Assembly (NCBI GenBank): GCA_900754285.1
Contig: CAAECB010000074.1
Span: 1 to 9,282 of the forward strand
Direction: 5' to 3'
Length of the DNA: 9,282 nucleotides
Source of the DNA: Clostridia bacterium
GTDB lineage: Bacteria > Bacillota > Clostridia > TANB77 > CAG-508
Below the pieces are notes generated by a model that ran no database searches, had not been told where the DNA came from, and worked only from the letters and a program-made list of their open reading frames with translations. Shown here piece after piece: positions 1-5,814 of this stretch. Each line of letters starts with the position of its first letter. Within the stretch, counting starts at the first letter, position 1. A program made the position numbers and the translations under genes.

Positions 1-770
1 AAATATCCATCTGTTTTGGATAATTGGGTAAAGTAAATTAGATTAGATATAAGTAACAGTTTACTGAAATTCATCCCACTACCTTTTGGGGCTCTTTGAT
101 TGTTAAATTCAGGATTGGTTTCAAAAAAATAAAGTATCATCTTCGCAAATAGATAAATACGTGCTGTATATAATTCTTTTGTTTTATATAGTGATACAAT
201 TTCTCTACTCATTCTACTGTCTTGTTCAATATTTTCAAGACCATCTTCCAGCAGACAGGCTATATAGAAAATTGTATTGGGATTGGTTATGACTAAAGGA
301 TGCTTTCCTCCTTTTAAAGTCAAAGTTAGAAATTTATTAAAAGAAATACCTGATATTTTATTAACACCTTTATCTTCTTTACAAGTACTGGCAACTATAT
401 TAATAAATTTTTCTAATTCTTCTTTGGGAGAATCATACAATTTCAGCCCTTCTAAACAGCTTCCATTACTATAATCAAAAACAAATAAGACTAAATACCA
501 GAATTTATTAATGTCAATGCCTATCCCCTGCAATGCTTTTTGTATACTATCCTCTTTCTTATAATCAGCATAGCTGAATTTATTCTCAATAAACTTCCGA
601 TTATATCTATTCTTGAAAATATCAAGAGCTTGTGTCTCTAAAATATATGTGCCTTCATATACATCTGGACAAAATTCCATAGCAACTTGCTTTACATATT
701 CTAGTAAATCATCTTCTTCTTTTACATATTTGTCTAATGTAAACTTATCTATTGGCTTTATATCTTCCAT
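1..770 (-). CDS. Hypothetical protein, partial (C-terminus beyond window edge)
   Basis: A frame of 256 codons starts with ATG at 770-768 and stays open to the left edge, so the gene is 3'-truncated by the window and not broken. The N-terminus begins MEDIKPIDKFTLDKYVKEED. The protein is soluble, without signal peptide or membrane segment, and is rich in Lys, Glu and Leu with helical stretches; I see no catalytic motif. Uninterrupted coding over 770 bases with normal composition makes it a real gene. It begins 45 bases after the terminator at 815-855, so it probably has its own promoter and does not belong to the small-gene array. A TATCTTTA sequence about 20 bases upstream of the start could be a weak -7 box, but I find no good -33 partner. 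I do not recognise the family. Confidence 0.85.
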   Translation of the reverse strand, partial: MEDIKPIDKFTLDKYVKEEDDLLEYVKQVAMEFCPDVYEGTYILETQALDIFKNRYNRKFIENKFSYADYKKEDSIQKALQGIGIDINKFWYLVLFVFDYSNGSCLEGLKLYDSPKEELEKFINIVASTCKEDKGVNKISGISFNKFLTLTLKGGKHPLVITNPNTIFYIACLLEDGLENIEQDSRMSREIVSLYKTKELYTARIYLFAKMILYFFETNPEFNNQRAPKGSGMNFSKLLLISNLIYFTQLSKTDGY

Positions 771-814
771 ATCTCTAATCTTAAATTATGCCTTAAAGAT
801 AGAAAGAATTAGAT

Positions 815-855
815 AAAAAAATAAGGCAGTAAATGAAATTTCACTTACCACCTTA
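815..855 (-). terminator. Rho-independent terminator closing the small-gene array
   Basis: On the minus strand bases 855-839 and 838-822 form a 17-bp stem. All 17 positions pair if three G.U wobbles are counted, and the stem is followed at once by seven T (821-815). On the plus strand the wobble positions become A.C mismatches, so the hairpin works as RNA only in the leftward direction. The stem has no separate loop, so the innermost pairs must open. It lies 23 bases beyond the stop of the gene at 878 and marks the downstream end of the array. Confidence 0.88.
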
Positions 856-877
856 ACCTTTGACTTATCTTTCTTAG

Positions 878-1153
878 TTACACCCTGCGTTTCTTGTTAT
901 ATCCTAGATTATAGAACTTCTTAAACATCTCCCAAATGTAGCCAATAAATCCAATTATGATGAATGGTAGGAAAGGCAGAAGAAGGCTACTCCAACCATA
1001 GCCCAAACACAACCCTACAATTACGCCAATGACATATAAGGCTGTTATAATTCCGCAACCTATCATTACCCCTCTTCCTCCTGCCGTTGCGTATTTAATT
1101 GGAGCATTAGGGGTAAAGAAATCTGGTTCTTTATTCTCTGATTGATTATTCAT
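878..1153 (-). CDS. Small two-span membrane protein
   Basis: This 91-residue protein has a polar N-terminus, two hydrophobic segments (about residues 27-50 and 56-80), and a strongly basic tail ending KKRRV. The basic tail suggests both ends lie in the cytoplasm. The glycine-rich run before the first span (TAGGRGVMIGCG) is reminiscent of small bacterial helical-hairpin membrane proteins, but I cannot assign a family. It is the last gene before the terminator at 815-855. The 83-base gap upstream (1154-1236) is AT-rich and long enough for a promoter, but I see no convincing one. In a recombinase-linked array it could be a membrane immunity protein or an orphan; the sequence does not decide. Confidence 0.75.
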   Translation of the reverse strand: MNNQSENKEPDFFTPNAPIKYATAGGRGVMIGCGIITALYVIGVIVGLCLGYGWSSLLLPFLPFIIIGFIGYIWEMFKKFYNLGYNKKRRV

Positions 1154-1236
1154 AGATTAGTTATATTAATTAATAATACGTGTTATGTTTGAAATAAAGT
1201 TACTGATTATTAACCTATTAAACTAATGCAAGAATG

Positions 1237-1461
1237 TTAAGTATTGTTACTAAGTTGTTCATCTGCTTGTTCGTCTTCTTTGGTAGATTCTACATCTTCC
1301 ATAGAATCAAACCAATCTTCCCAGTCTTCCCATGTACAGAACGTATCTGCTATTATTACTTCTCCAGTTTCTAAATTTGTGTCATAACGTCTAGAAGGAG
1401 ATACACATTCATGTTTCCATTTACCTATTATCTCCACATAAGGACCTTTCTTCTTTGCCAT
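1237..1461 (-). CDS. Small acidic protein, related in its tail to the gene at 1761
   Basis: This 74-residue soluble protein has a basic start (MAKKKGPYVEIIG), a middle with the phrase TNLETGEVIIAD, and a very acidic tryptophan-rich C-terminal half (TWEDWEDWFDSMEDVES) ending in DEQADEQLSNNT. The ETGEV and DEQADE segments match ITGEI and DEQADE in the gene at 1761-1940, in the same order, so the two may be diverged paralogues or may have exchanged ends. The start ATG at 1461-1459 follows an AATTATG context also seen at the genes starting at 1940 and 3466. Small acidic proteins in such arrays are often immunity proteins or DNA mimics, but this is inference only. I do not recognise the family. 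Confidence 0.72.
   Translation of the reverse strand: MAKKKGPYVEIIGKWKHECVSPSRRYDTNLETGEVIIADTFCTWEDWEDWFDSMEDVESTKEDEQADEQLSNNT
1253..1275. repeat. Gene-end repeat R1, copy 1
   Basis: Twenty-three bases matching 1759-1781 at 20 positions. On the minus strand both code DEQADE at the 3' end of a small acidic protein gene. Here the codon after Glu is CAA and the frame runs on for six more residues. Confidence 0.55.
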
Positions 1462-1495
1462 AATTATTTATTGTTATTATTCATAATCATAGGAG

Positions 1496-1511
1496 CTGTT
1501 GTACCAAATCC
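1496..1511. repeat. Intergenic repeat R3, copy A
   Basis: Sixteen bases (ctgttgtaccaaatcc on the plus strand) that match 1974-1989 at 15 of 16 positions. Both copies sit about 35-50 bases upstream of a small gene of the array. In the minus direction both read Gly-Phe-Gly-Thr in an open frame. A shorter, weaker relative sharing GCTGTACC lies at 3486-3493, again just upstream of a gene. Confidence 0.5.
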
Positions 1512-1549
1512 ATACTTATTAAACTTCTCATAAATTCTTCTTATTAATA

Positions 1550-1723
1550 TCAGAAAGCCATTGGACCGTGAGGCATATTTCTAAGCTCTTCTAAGCTATT
1601 AACTCCAAACATTCTACATAGTTCCTCTAAAGTGGGTATGTATATATCATCCGTGAAGCTATCTACACAAATACCCAACTCTTCCATGATGTCCATTATC
1701 TCACTTGCTGTCTTTGTTTCCAT
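1550..1723 (-). CDS. Small hypothetical protein, 57 residues, possibly 3'-truncated
   Basis: ATG at 1723-1721 opens a 57-codon frame (METKTASEIMDIMEELGI...) ending ELRNMPHGPMAF and TGA at 1552-1550. The composition is that of a real soluble helical protein, with no membrane segment. An in-frame stop lies five codons upstream of the ATG, so this start is the longest possible. Immediately after the stop, the neighbouring frame is open for 38 codons up to a TAA two bases before the next gene. This could mean a frameshift has cut off a C-terminal extension. The start follows the repeat R2, where a competing ATG gives only 20 codons. I do not recognise the family. Confidence 0.6.
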   Translation of the reverse strand: METKTASEIMDIMEELGICVDSFTDDIYIPTLEELCRMFGVNSLEELRNMPHGPMAF

Positions 1724-1731
1724 ACATCCAA

Positions 1732-1751
1732 TACTCTACTGTTATCATATT
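1732..1751. repeat. Gene-start repeat R2, copy 1
   Basis: Plus-strand tactctactgttatcatatt, the same 20-base element as at 3005-3024 (one difference) and 3260-3279 (three differences). In the other two copies the embedded ATG is the start of a gene coding Met-(Met/Ile)-Thr-(Ala/Val)-Glu. Here that frame closes after 15 codons, so this copy looks like a severed gene start left at a cassette joint. Confidence 0.65.
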
Positions 1752-1758
1752 CATTCAT

Positions 1759-1781
1759 AGTTATTCATCTGCCTGTTCATC
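1759..1781. repeat. Gene-end repeat R1, copy 2
   Basis: This copy has TAA where copy 1 (1253-1275) has CAA, so one transition makes the stop codon of the gene at 1761. The repeat then runs straight into the ATGAATG of the next joint. Confidence 0.55.
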
Positions 1782-1940
1782 TAGCATATCATCATCTAAC
1801 TCCTCATGTATAAAAGCTAATATTTCACCTGTTATAGCGTTCTTAATACATTTGAATCCAGGTGCTATTTCTTCAACTGTCTTCTCACATTTAATATTGC
1901 ACCACTCTGGTATTGTTTTATTCTCACTTTCCATTGTCAT
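1761..1940 (-). CDS. Small acidic hypothetical protein, 59 residues
   Basis: The chosen start is ATG at 1940 (MTMESENKTIPEW...), or possibly ATG at 1934. A longer frame from a TTG further upstream would translate the intergenic repeat R3 into a leucine-only stretch and is unlikely. The protein carries the phrase KCIKNAITGEILAF and an acidic tail HEELDDDMLDEQADE, echoing the gene at 1237-1461. Three cysteines (residues 14, 18 and 31) might bind metal, but the spacing fits no motif I know. Two bases after its TAA an ATG begins the next short frames, so translation is probably coupled. Function unknown; its setting suggests an immunity-type orphan. Confidence 0.65.
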   Translation of the reverse strand: MTMESENKTIPEWCNIKCEKTVEEIAPGFKCIKNAITGEILAFIHEELDDDMLDEQADE

Positions 1941-1973
1941 AATTATTAATAGTAGCCGCAGTAGGAACTCCAA

Positions 1974-1989
1974 CTGCTGTACCAAATCC
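1974..1989. repeat. Intergenic repeat R3, copy B
   Basis: ctgctgtaccaaatcc on the plus strand, one base different from 1496-1511. It lies between the stop of the gene at 1998 and the start at 1940. On the minus strand an ATG just before it opens a 22-codon frame (MGFGTAVGVPTAA...) that would be a leader peptide overlapping the next gene, if it is translated at all. Confidence 0.5.
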
Positions 1990-1997
1990 CATTCATG

Positions 1998-2399
1998 TTA
2001 GTAATTCCACCACTCTTCATATATAGGATATCCTAAGTTGTGGAACTCTGTGTTCTCATCTGGAATAACTTCCGAATACTCATCTAATTTAATATCAGTC
2101 CCAATTACTTTAAGTCCCATTATACGTAGATTACCATTAATGTATTCATAATTCTCTACTTTACTAAGTAGATTAAAGAACTCTTCTGATTCAACAATTG
2201 CCTTATGTGCTTTCAAAGAACAATATAGAAACGGTAAAGGATTACTACACCATTTATCAACATCTGCCCTAAGAGAAGTTAGAGATTCAGGACATTTGTT
2301 GTCCCAGTAATCCAGTAGAATACTTGCTAATATCAATAAATCTTCCCTGTTTATACTTGGAAACTTCTGTAAAACTAAATCAATTTCATTCATATCCAT
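1998..2399 (-). CDS. Hypothetical soluble protein, 133 residues
   Basis: The frame starts at ATG 2399 (MDMNEIDLVLQ) or ATG 2393 (MNEIDLVLQ). Either start overlaps the end of the gene at 2386, so the two are translationally coupled. The first half is helical (FPSINREDLLILASILLDYW) with two cysteines. The second half is richer in beta-type residues (NLRIMGLKVIGTDIKLDEY) and ends in an aromatic, acidic tail (YEEWWNY). There is no signal peptide or membrane segment. Length, acidity and pairing with another unknown gene fit many small immunity proteins of Bacteroidales, but I recognise no family. Confidence 0.75.
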   Translation of the reverse strand: MDMNEIDLVLQKFPSINREDLLILASILLDYWDNKCPESLTSLRADVDKWCSNPLPFLYCSLKAHKAIVESEEFFNLLSKVENYEYINGNLRIMGLKVIGTDIKLDEYSEVIPDENTEFHNLGYPIYEEWWNY

Positions 2400-2838
2400 T
2401 ACGCTCCTTATCTATAATGTGATACATCTTCTCAAATGTAATTCCTATCGCAGACATATCATAGCTCTTAATAACTCCTTCATTAGAAATTACTCTCACT
2501 TGTAACATGTCTTTGTCTGACTTATGAGATGTTATGTGGTGAGTACGCTTCTTATCAAATTCTGGAGTAAATATATCTAATTCGTTTCTGAAATGGGAAT
2601 TATTAATATAATCTACTATGTAGCTATAATCGTTAATGATTTGGCATAGTTCTATAAAGTCTTGGCAACAATAGATAGATTTCTTATAATCTTCAAACAT
2701 TAACTTAAAGCTATCCACTGTATATTCCTTATTAGCATTATAGAACTTTATACGTGCAATACTTCCGTCTGATAAATCAGACAGTTTAGTCATTCTTCTT
2801 TGTGGTCTGCTTATCCACATTTCCTCTATTAAATCCAT
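2386..2838 (-). CDS. Hypothetical soluble protein, 150 residues
   Basis: The ATG at 2838 is preceded by a canonical Shine-Dalgarno GGAGGA seven bases upstream, unusual for Bacteroidales and firmly fixing the start. The protein (MDLIEEMWISRPQRRMTKLS...) is mixed and polar with no membrane segment. A region near residues 40-85 is helical and tyrosine-rich, and a basic, histidine-containing patch (KKRTHHITSHKSDK) lies around residues 95-108. Its 3' end overlaps the start of the 133-residue gene by 8-14 bases depending on the start, so the two form a coupled pair. I cannot name the family. Confidence 0.8.
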   Translation of the reverse strand: MDLIEEMWISRPQRRMTKLSDLSDGSIARIKFYNANKEYTVDSFKLMFEDYKKSIYCCQDFIELCQIINDYSYIVDYINNSHFRNELDIFTPEFDKKRTHHITSHKSDKDMLQVRVISNEGVIKSYDMSAIGITFEKMYHIIDKERNGYE

Positions 2839-2862
2839 AAGTTGTTCCTCCGATTTAATGTA

Positions 2863-3021
2863 TTATAATACCTCCATAAAGATTTCTAGTGTAAGCTTTG
2901 CATCCTTATCCTCTAACTTATCAATAAATGCTTTAGGGTCTTTCCAAAACTCTTCTTTTGATAATCCATAGTCATCCAATACCGAGTTAATTGCGTCTCT
3001 CTTGTACTCTGCTGTTATCAT
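2863..3021 (-). CDS. Small hypothetical helical protein, 52 residues
   Basis: ATG at 3021-3019 opens 52 codons (MITAEYKRDAINSVLDDYGL...) and ends FMEVL with TAA at 2865-2863. The sequence SVLDDYGLSKEEFWKDPKAFIDKLEDKDAK is strongly amphipathic and looks like a genuine small helical protein. An overlapping frame from ATG 3031 closes after 14 codons and is less likely. The first five codons lie in the repeat R2. The start of this gene therefore shares DNA with the start of the gene at 3276 and with the orphan joint at 1732-1751. No family recognised. Confidence 0.6.
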   Translation of the reverse strand: MITAEYKRDAINSVLDDYGLSKEEFWKDPKAFIDKLEDKDAKLTLEIFMEVL

Positions 3022-3024
3022 ATT
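3005..3024. repeat. Gene-start repeat R2, copy 2
   Basis: tactctgctgttatcatatt on the plus strand, differing at one position from 1732-1751. It covers the start codon and first codons (Met-Ile-Thr-Ala-Glu-Tyr) of the 52-residue gene. Homology with copy 1 continues a few bases upstream: both have ATGAATrAATATG on the minus strand. Confidence 0.65.
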
Positions 3025-3057
3025 TATTCATTTTAGATATAGTCATTCATCTCATAT

Positions 3058-3276
3058 CTAATCCTCATATATAATACCGTCAATTTCTGGTAAATATCCG
3101 TGTATAATACCTTCTGCTTCTTTTATGAGTACCTCTTCATAACTAAAGTAGATAGACCTACGCATATAACCATGATTGTATCTTTCTACTAAGCTAGTGA
3201 GTAGTATTATTTCAGCTTTAGATATTTCTTTAGGATTTACACCTAACTTTATTATTAAAGTCTCTACTGTCATCAT
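3058..3276 (-). CDS. Small hypothetical protein, 72 residues
   Basis: I place the start at the paired ATGs at 3276/3273 (MMTVETLIIKLGVNPKEISK...). They lie one base after the TAA of the preceding gene and match the start context of the repeat R2. A longer frame to 3342 would lie inside the preceding gene and adds an unlikely His/Met/Tyr-rich stretch. The protein is soluble, mostly helical, with a motif SLVERYNHGYMRRSIYFSYE near residues 30-50 and an acidic end (DGIIYED). No known domain is recognised. Coupling to the gene at 3278 suggests co-translation. Confidence 0.68.
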   Translation of the reverse strand: MMTVETLIIKLGVNPKEISKAEIILLTSLVERYNHGYMRRSIYFSYEEVLIKEAEGIIHGYLPEIDGIIYED

Positions 3277-3279
3277 ATT
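3260..3279. repeat. Gene-start repeat R2, copy 3
   Basis: gtctctactgtcatcatatt on the plus strand, three differences from copy 1 over 20 bases. It covers the start of the 72-residue gene (Met-Met-Thr-Val-Glu) and touches the stop codon of the gene before it. Confidence 0.6.
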
Positions 3280-3466
3280 AACAATTACTACTAGGTGATA
3301 TATAATCATCTGGTACATCATGCGGTTCACGTGGGTCTTCAAGCCAAACTCTATCTATCTTATCCAATTCTGCACATACTTCCTCTGCTGTCATTTCTCC
3401 TACATTGAATTTAGCAAATAAGTCTCTGGTAAATTCACTGTACTCTCTATTACTCATTTCTATCAT
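3278..3466 (-). CDS. Small acidic hypothetical protein, 62 residues
   Basis: The start ATG at 3466 follows a full Shine-Dalgarno GGAGGA by seven bases, exactly as at the gene starting at 2838. The protein begins MIEMSNREYSEFTRDLFAKF. Its middle, GEMTAEEVCAELDKI, is a clear amphipathic helix, and a proline-rich acidic end follows (EDPREPHDVPDDYISPSSNC). It has no membrane segment. Only one base separates its stop from the next start. The helical half with a DLFAKF phrase resembles small adaptor or antitoxin-type proteins only in general character, and I do not assign a family. Confidence 0.72.
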   Translation of the reverse strand: MIEMSNREYSEFTRDLFAKFNVGEMTAEEVCAELDKIDRVWLEDPREPHDVPDDYISPSSNC

Positions 3467-3493
3467 AATTCATTCCTCCTATTAATGCTGTAC

Positions 3494-3730
3494 CTACTGC
3501 GTTCTACACCTTCTCAATACACGCCTTATAAGTAAATAGAATAGTAGTATAGTGATAGTAACTAATAGAACATCTTCTACTTGGCATAGTATATAATGTA
3601 ATGTATCACCTTTAATTACTAGATTATAATATGCTCCACATTTATATTCATACCACCAATAAGATAATACTGCTTGTATGCAACATTCTGCTACAACTAG
3701 TACCAATAATACAATTCTTACATTCCGCAT
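3494..3730 (-). CDS. Small two-span membrane protein, 78 residues
   Basis: This 78-residue protein has one hydrophobic segment at about residues 4-24 (VRIVLLVLVVAECCIQAVLS) and a second at about 50-67 (VEDVLLVTITILLFYLLI). An extracytoplasmic-looking loop with aromatic and cysteine residues (YWWYEYKCGAYYN) joins them, and the tail is very basic (RRVLRRCRTQ). The positive-inside rule puts the tail in the cytoplasm. The gene begins four bases after the stop of the ADP-ribosylglycohydrolase gene and is surely co-transcribed with it. A membrane partner next to a soluble enzyme might be an independent cassette. Family unknown. Confidence 0.72.
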   Translation of the reverse strand: MRNVRIVLLVLVVAECCIQAVLSYWWYEYKCGAYYNLVIKGDTLHYILCQVEDVLLVTITILLFYLLIRRVLRRCRTQ

Positions 3731-3734
3731 CTTA

Positions 3735-4523
3735 TTAGCTGCTAATAAACATTCTATAGAACCTTTGCATTATATCAATAAATTCTTCAGACAGCCTTTT
3801 AAGAACTTCATCTATGATATATTGAGGAATCTCTTTATAATATGCTTCTGCTATTCCACCCGTAATAGCCCCCATTGTATCAGCATCGCCACCTAAAGAT
3901 ATAGTAAGACGGATAGCGCTTTCATAATCCGTACTCTCCAAGAAAGCGATAATAGATTCTGGTACTGTACTTTGACAGCTTTCATTGAAGTGGTATGTAG
4001 GTCTTATATCATCACAAGTTCTATTTAAATTATATCCAAATGTAGTTTCAACATACTCTTTAATCTCCTGCTTAGATTTACCAGTACGAGCCAAGTATAT
4101 ACAAGCTGCTGTAGCCTGTGCTCCTTTTATTCCTTCTGGATGATTATGTGTGACTTCTGCACTTTGTTTGGCAGCTTCTAATGTTTCCTCTAAAGTATTA
4201 AAAGCCCAACCTATAGGGCTTACTCGCATGGCTGAACCATTTCCCCAACTGTTATATGGTTGAGGATTATCAGCTCTCAACCATTCATAGAACATACTTC
4301 CATAACTACTGTGATAGCGATTACCATAGTCCTGCATTATGCCTAATAAGCTATCGCCTGTTAATAGCCAATCAGCATTGGCGATAGTCATTATGGTATC
4401 ATCAGTAAAGTGTGATGAAGAACCATTGAATAACGGGAAGTCAATAGACTTTATTGGGACAAATTCATAGTAAGAACCTATTATATCTCCTGCTATTGCA
4501 CCTATCAGTATATCAGTATTCAT
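3735..4523 (-). CDS. ADP-ribosylglycohydrolase (DraG / ARH family)
   Basis: This 262-residue enzyme of the family that removes ADP-ribose from proteins or nucleic acid through a two-magnesium centre is complete. Residues 7-16 (IGAIAGDIIG) are the usual N-terminal glycine-rich segment. T40-D41-D42 in FTDDT and D213, D215, T216 in GGDADT supply the expected metal ligands. The NGSAMR stretch (95-100) and the GG(I)AEA segment after the metal site are also family-typical, so it should be active. It is cytosolic, with no signal. A promoter at 4546-4576 precedes it. DraG relatives reverse ADP-ribosylation of target proteins, and one is the immunity protein (Tri1) against an interbacterial ADP-ribosylating toxin. 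At the head of an orphan-gene array, protection against such toxins is plausible but unproven; a metabolic or phage-related role is equally open. Confidence 0.95.
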   Translation of the reverse strand: MNTDILIGAIAGDIIGSYYEFVPIKSIDFPLFNGSSSHFTDDTIMTIANADWLLTGDSLLGIMQDYGNRYHSSYGSMFYEWLRADNPQPYNSWGNGSAMRVSPIGWAFNTLEETLEAAKQSAEVTHNHPEGIKGAQATAACIYLARTGKSKQEIKEYVETTFGYNLNRTCDDIRPTYHFNESCQSTVPESIIAFLESTDYESAIRLTISLGGDADTMGAITGGIAEAYYKEIPQYIIDEVLKRLSEEFIDIMQRFYRMFISS

Positions 4524-4545
4524 TGTTACTAAAATTAAGTTGGAA

Positions 4546-4576
4546 TAAAGATATGAATTAATCTGTGGATTTCAAT
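4546..4576 (-). promoter_or_regulatory. Candidate Bacteroidales promoter for the ADP-ribosylglycohydrolase gene
   Basis: On the minus strand, ATTG (4576-4573), 19 bases, then TATCTTTA (4553-4546). This differs at one position in each box from the TTTG-N19-21-TAnnTTTG pattern. Transcription would begin near 4539, about 16 bases before the start codon at 4523. The rest of the 220-base gap (4524-4743) holds only frames shorter than 20 codons on the minus strand and no clear terminator for the upstream operon. Confidence 0.55.
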
Positions 4577-4743
4577 GTACTTCATAAATGCTTTATATAC
4601 TCTTCGTTACTTATCTAATCCGTTATATTATCTATCATTCTTCATCAGTATAGTTACTTCCCTGATTACATTTAGTTCTGCGATAGAATATGAGTACTTA
4701 ACCAATGAATTAGTAACCTTTAATGGATGTTTCTTATTCCAGA

Positions 4744-5814
4744 TTATTCTTCATAAGATATGATGTTATCAATAATCTTCTTAAATATATCACCTGCCAT
4801 TAGTCCGCCACTTGCAGGTAATCCAGTCTTATTAATAGATACAATGATACTATACTTAGGATTATCAGTAGGGAAGTAACCACAGAACTCTACCGCATAC
4901 ATATCCTTAGTACTATCCTCATTAGTAGATAATGAACTAGTTCCCTGCATACCTGCAACTACTACTTTATCGGACTTGGCGGGTTGTCCTAATCCGTCAG
5001 TAACATTAAATACTAGAGCTTTCTTCAAACTATCAATACTAGCCCTACTTGCTATTTGGGGATTAATAACTACTACACTATCCTTATATAGTTGAGGCTG
5101 TATCATCTTCCCATTATTAGCAATAGCATTATAGAAGGTTAGTATTTGAATTGGCGATACGTGTTGGTTATAACCAATACTAGACCATACAAAGGCTGTC
5201 TTAGTCCAGTTGTTATCTTTAGGAGTTATAAAGTGTGCAGGCTTTAGATTGGCTATTCCTGTAATACTATCCGGTTTACCATAGCTCATATTAGCTAATA
5301 AATCAAAGTACGATTGGGGATTATTACCAAAAGCCTTCTCCATTGTCTTATAAATGGCAATATTGGAACTAGCTGCCAATCCTTCTTGTATTGTAAGCTC
5401 ACCATATCCTCCTCTATGCCAATTATGGTCTTTAAGCTCTCTGCCATGAACTTGGTAGATACCATTTCCTGTATCAACCTTATCACTCAATTTCACCTTA
5501 CCAGTTTCTAAAGCTACCAATAGCGATATTGGGTGCATCAGACCAGTAGACTGCCATACAGAGAAGTTCTCACATGATTGGTAGTTCGTACTGTCTTTCC
5601 CAGTAAGTCCAACTAAAGCCTTAATTTGCCCTGTCTGAACTTCCATAATTATAACTTGCCCAGATTGGGCATTTATCTCTGATAACTTGCTTTCCAATAT
5701 GGCAGTAGCATTAGTTTGTAATGTACTATCTATAGTGGAAATTGGTGCTGTTATTTGCTGTCTGGATTGGCAAGATACACACAGTAAGATTAATAGTAAA
5801 TATATGTGTTTCAT
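4744..5814 (-). CDS. Penicillin-binding transpeptidase-like lipoprotein, catalytic motifs lost
   Basis: This 356-residue protein has an export signal (residues 1-15) with a lipobox-like CVSC, so Cys15 is probably lipidated. The rest aligns by eye with the transpeptidase domain of class B penicillin-binding proteins: a pre-catalytic segment (about 85-110), LAASSNIA with the SxN motif (S149, N151), SSIGYNQHVSPIQI (211-224), VAGMQGTS (286-293) and the closing YPT-NPKYSIIVSINK region. However, the active-site SxxK expected before PISLLVALE reads GLMH (91-94), and the KTG expected in VAG-TGT reads MQG (289-291). Without serine, lysine and KTG it cannot acylate penicillin or make crosslinks. It lacks the N-terminal dimerisation domain and transmembrane anchor of PBP2/PBP3. 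It is the last gene of a six-gene operon and overlaps the previous gene by four bases (ATGA). It could be a decoy, scaffold or regulator of peptidoglycan synthesis. Confidence 0.9.
   Translation of the reverse strand: MKHIYLLLILLCVSCQSRQQITAPISTIDSTLQTNATAILESKLSEINAQSGQVIIMEVQTGQIKALVGLTGKDSTNYQSCENFSVWQSTGLMHPISLLVALETGKVKLSDKVDTGNGIYQVHGRELKDHNWHRGGYGELTIQEGLAASSNIAIYKTMEKAFGNNPQSYFDLLANMSYGKPDSITGIANLKPAHFITPKDNNWTKTAFVWSSIGYNQHVSPIQILTFYNAIANNGKMIQPQLYKDSVVVINPQIASRASIDSLKKALVFNVTDGLGQPAKSDKVVVAGMQGTSSLSTNEDSTKDMYAVEFCGYFPTDNPKYSIIVSINKTGLPASGGLMAGDIFKKIIDNIISYEE

Noticed and set aside
789..828. Inverted repeat TGCCTTA / TAAGGCA as an operator of the left-edge gene
   Set aside because: One arm is the 3' arm of the array terminator, which accounts for it. 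The second arm may be chance.
1690..1758. 20-codon frame starting at the ATGAATG after the gene at 1761
   Set aside because: Too short, and it closes inside the next gene. It is better explained as a leftover of the R2 joint.
4575..4763. 62-codon plus-strand frame in the 220-base gap before the transpeptidase gene's end
   Set aside because: It runs against every gene in the window, overlaps the end of the transpeptidase gene and the -33 box of the promoter at 4546-4576, and shows no start signal. Its hydrophobic look is common in AT-rich non-coding DNA.
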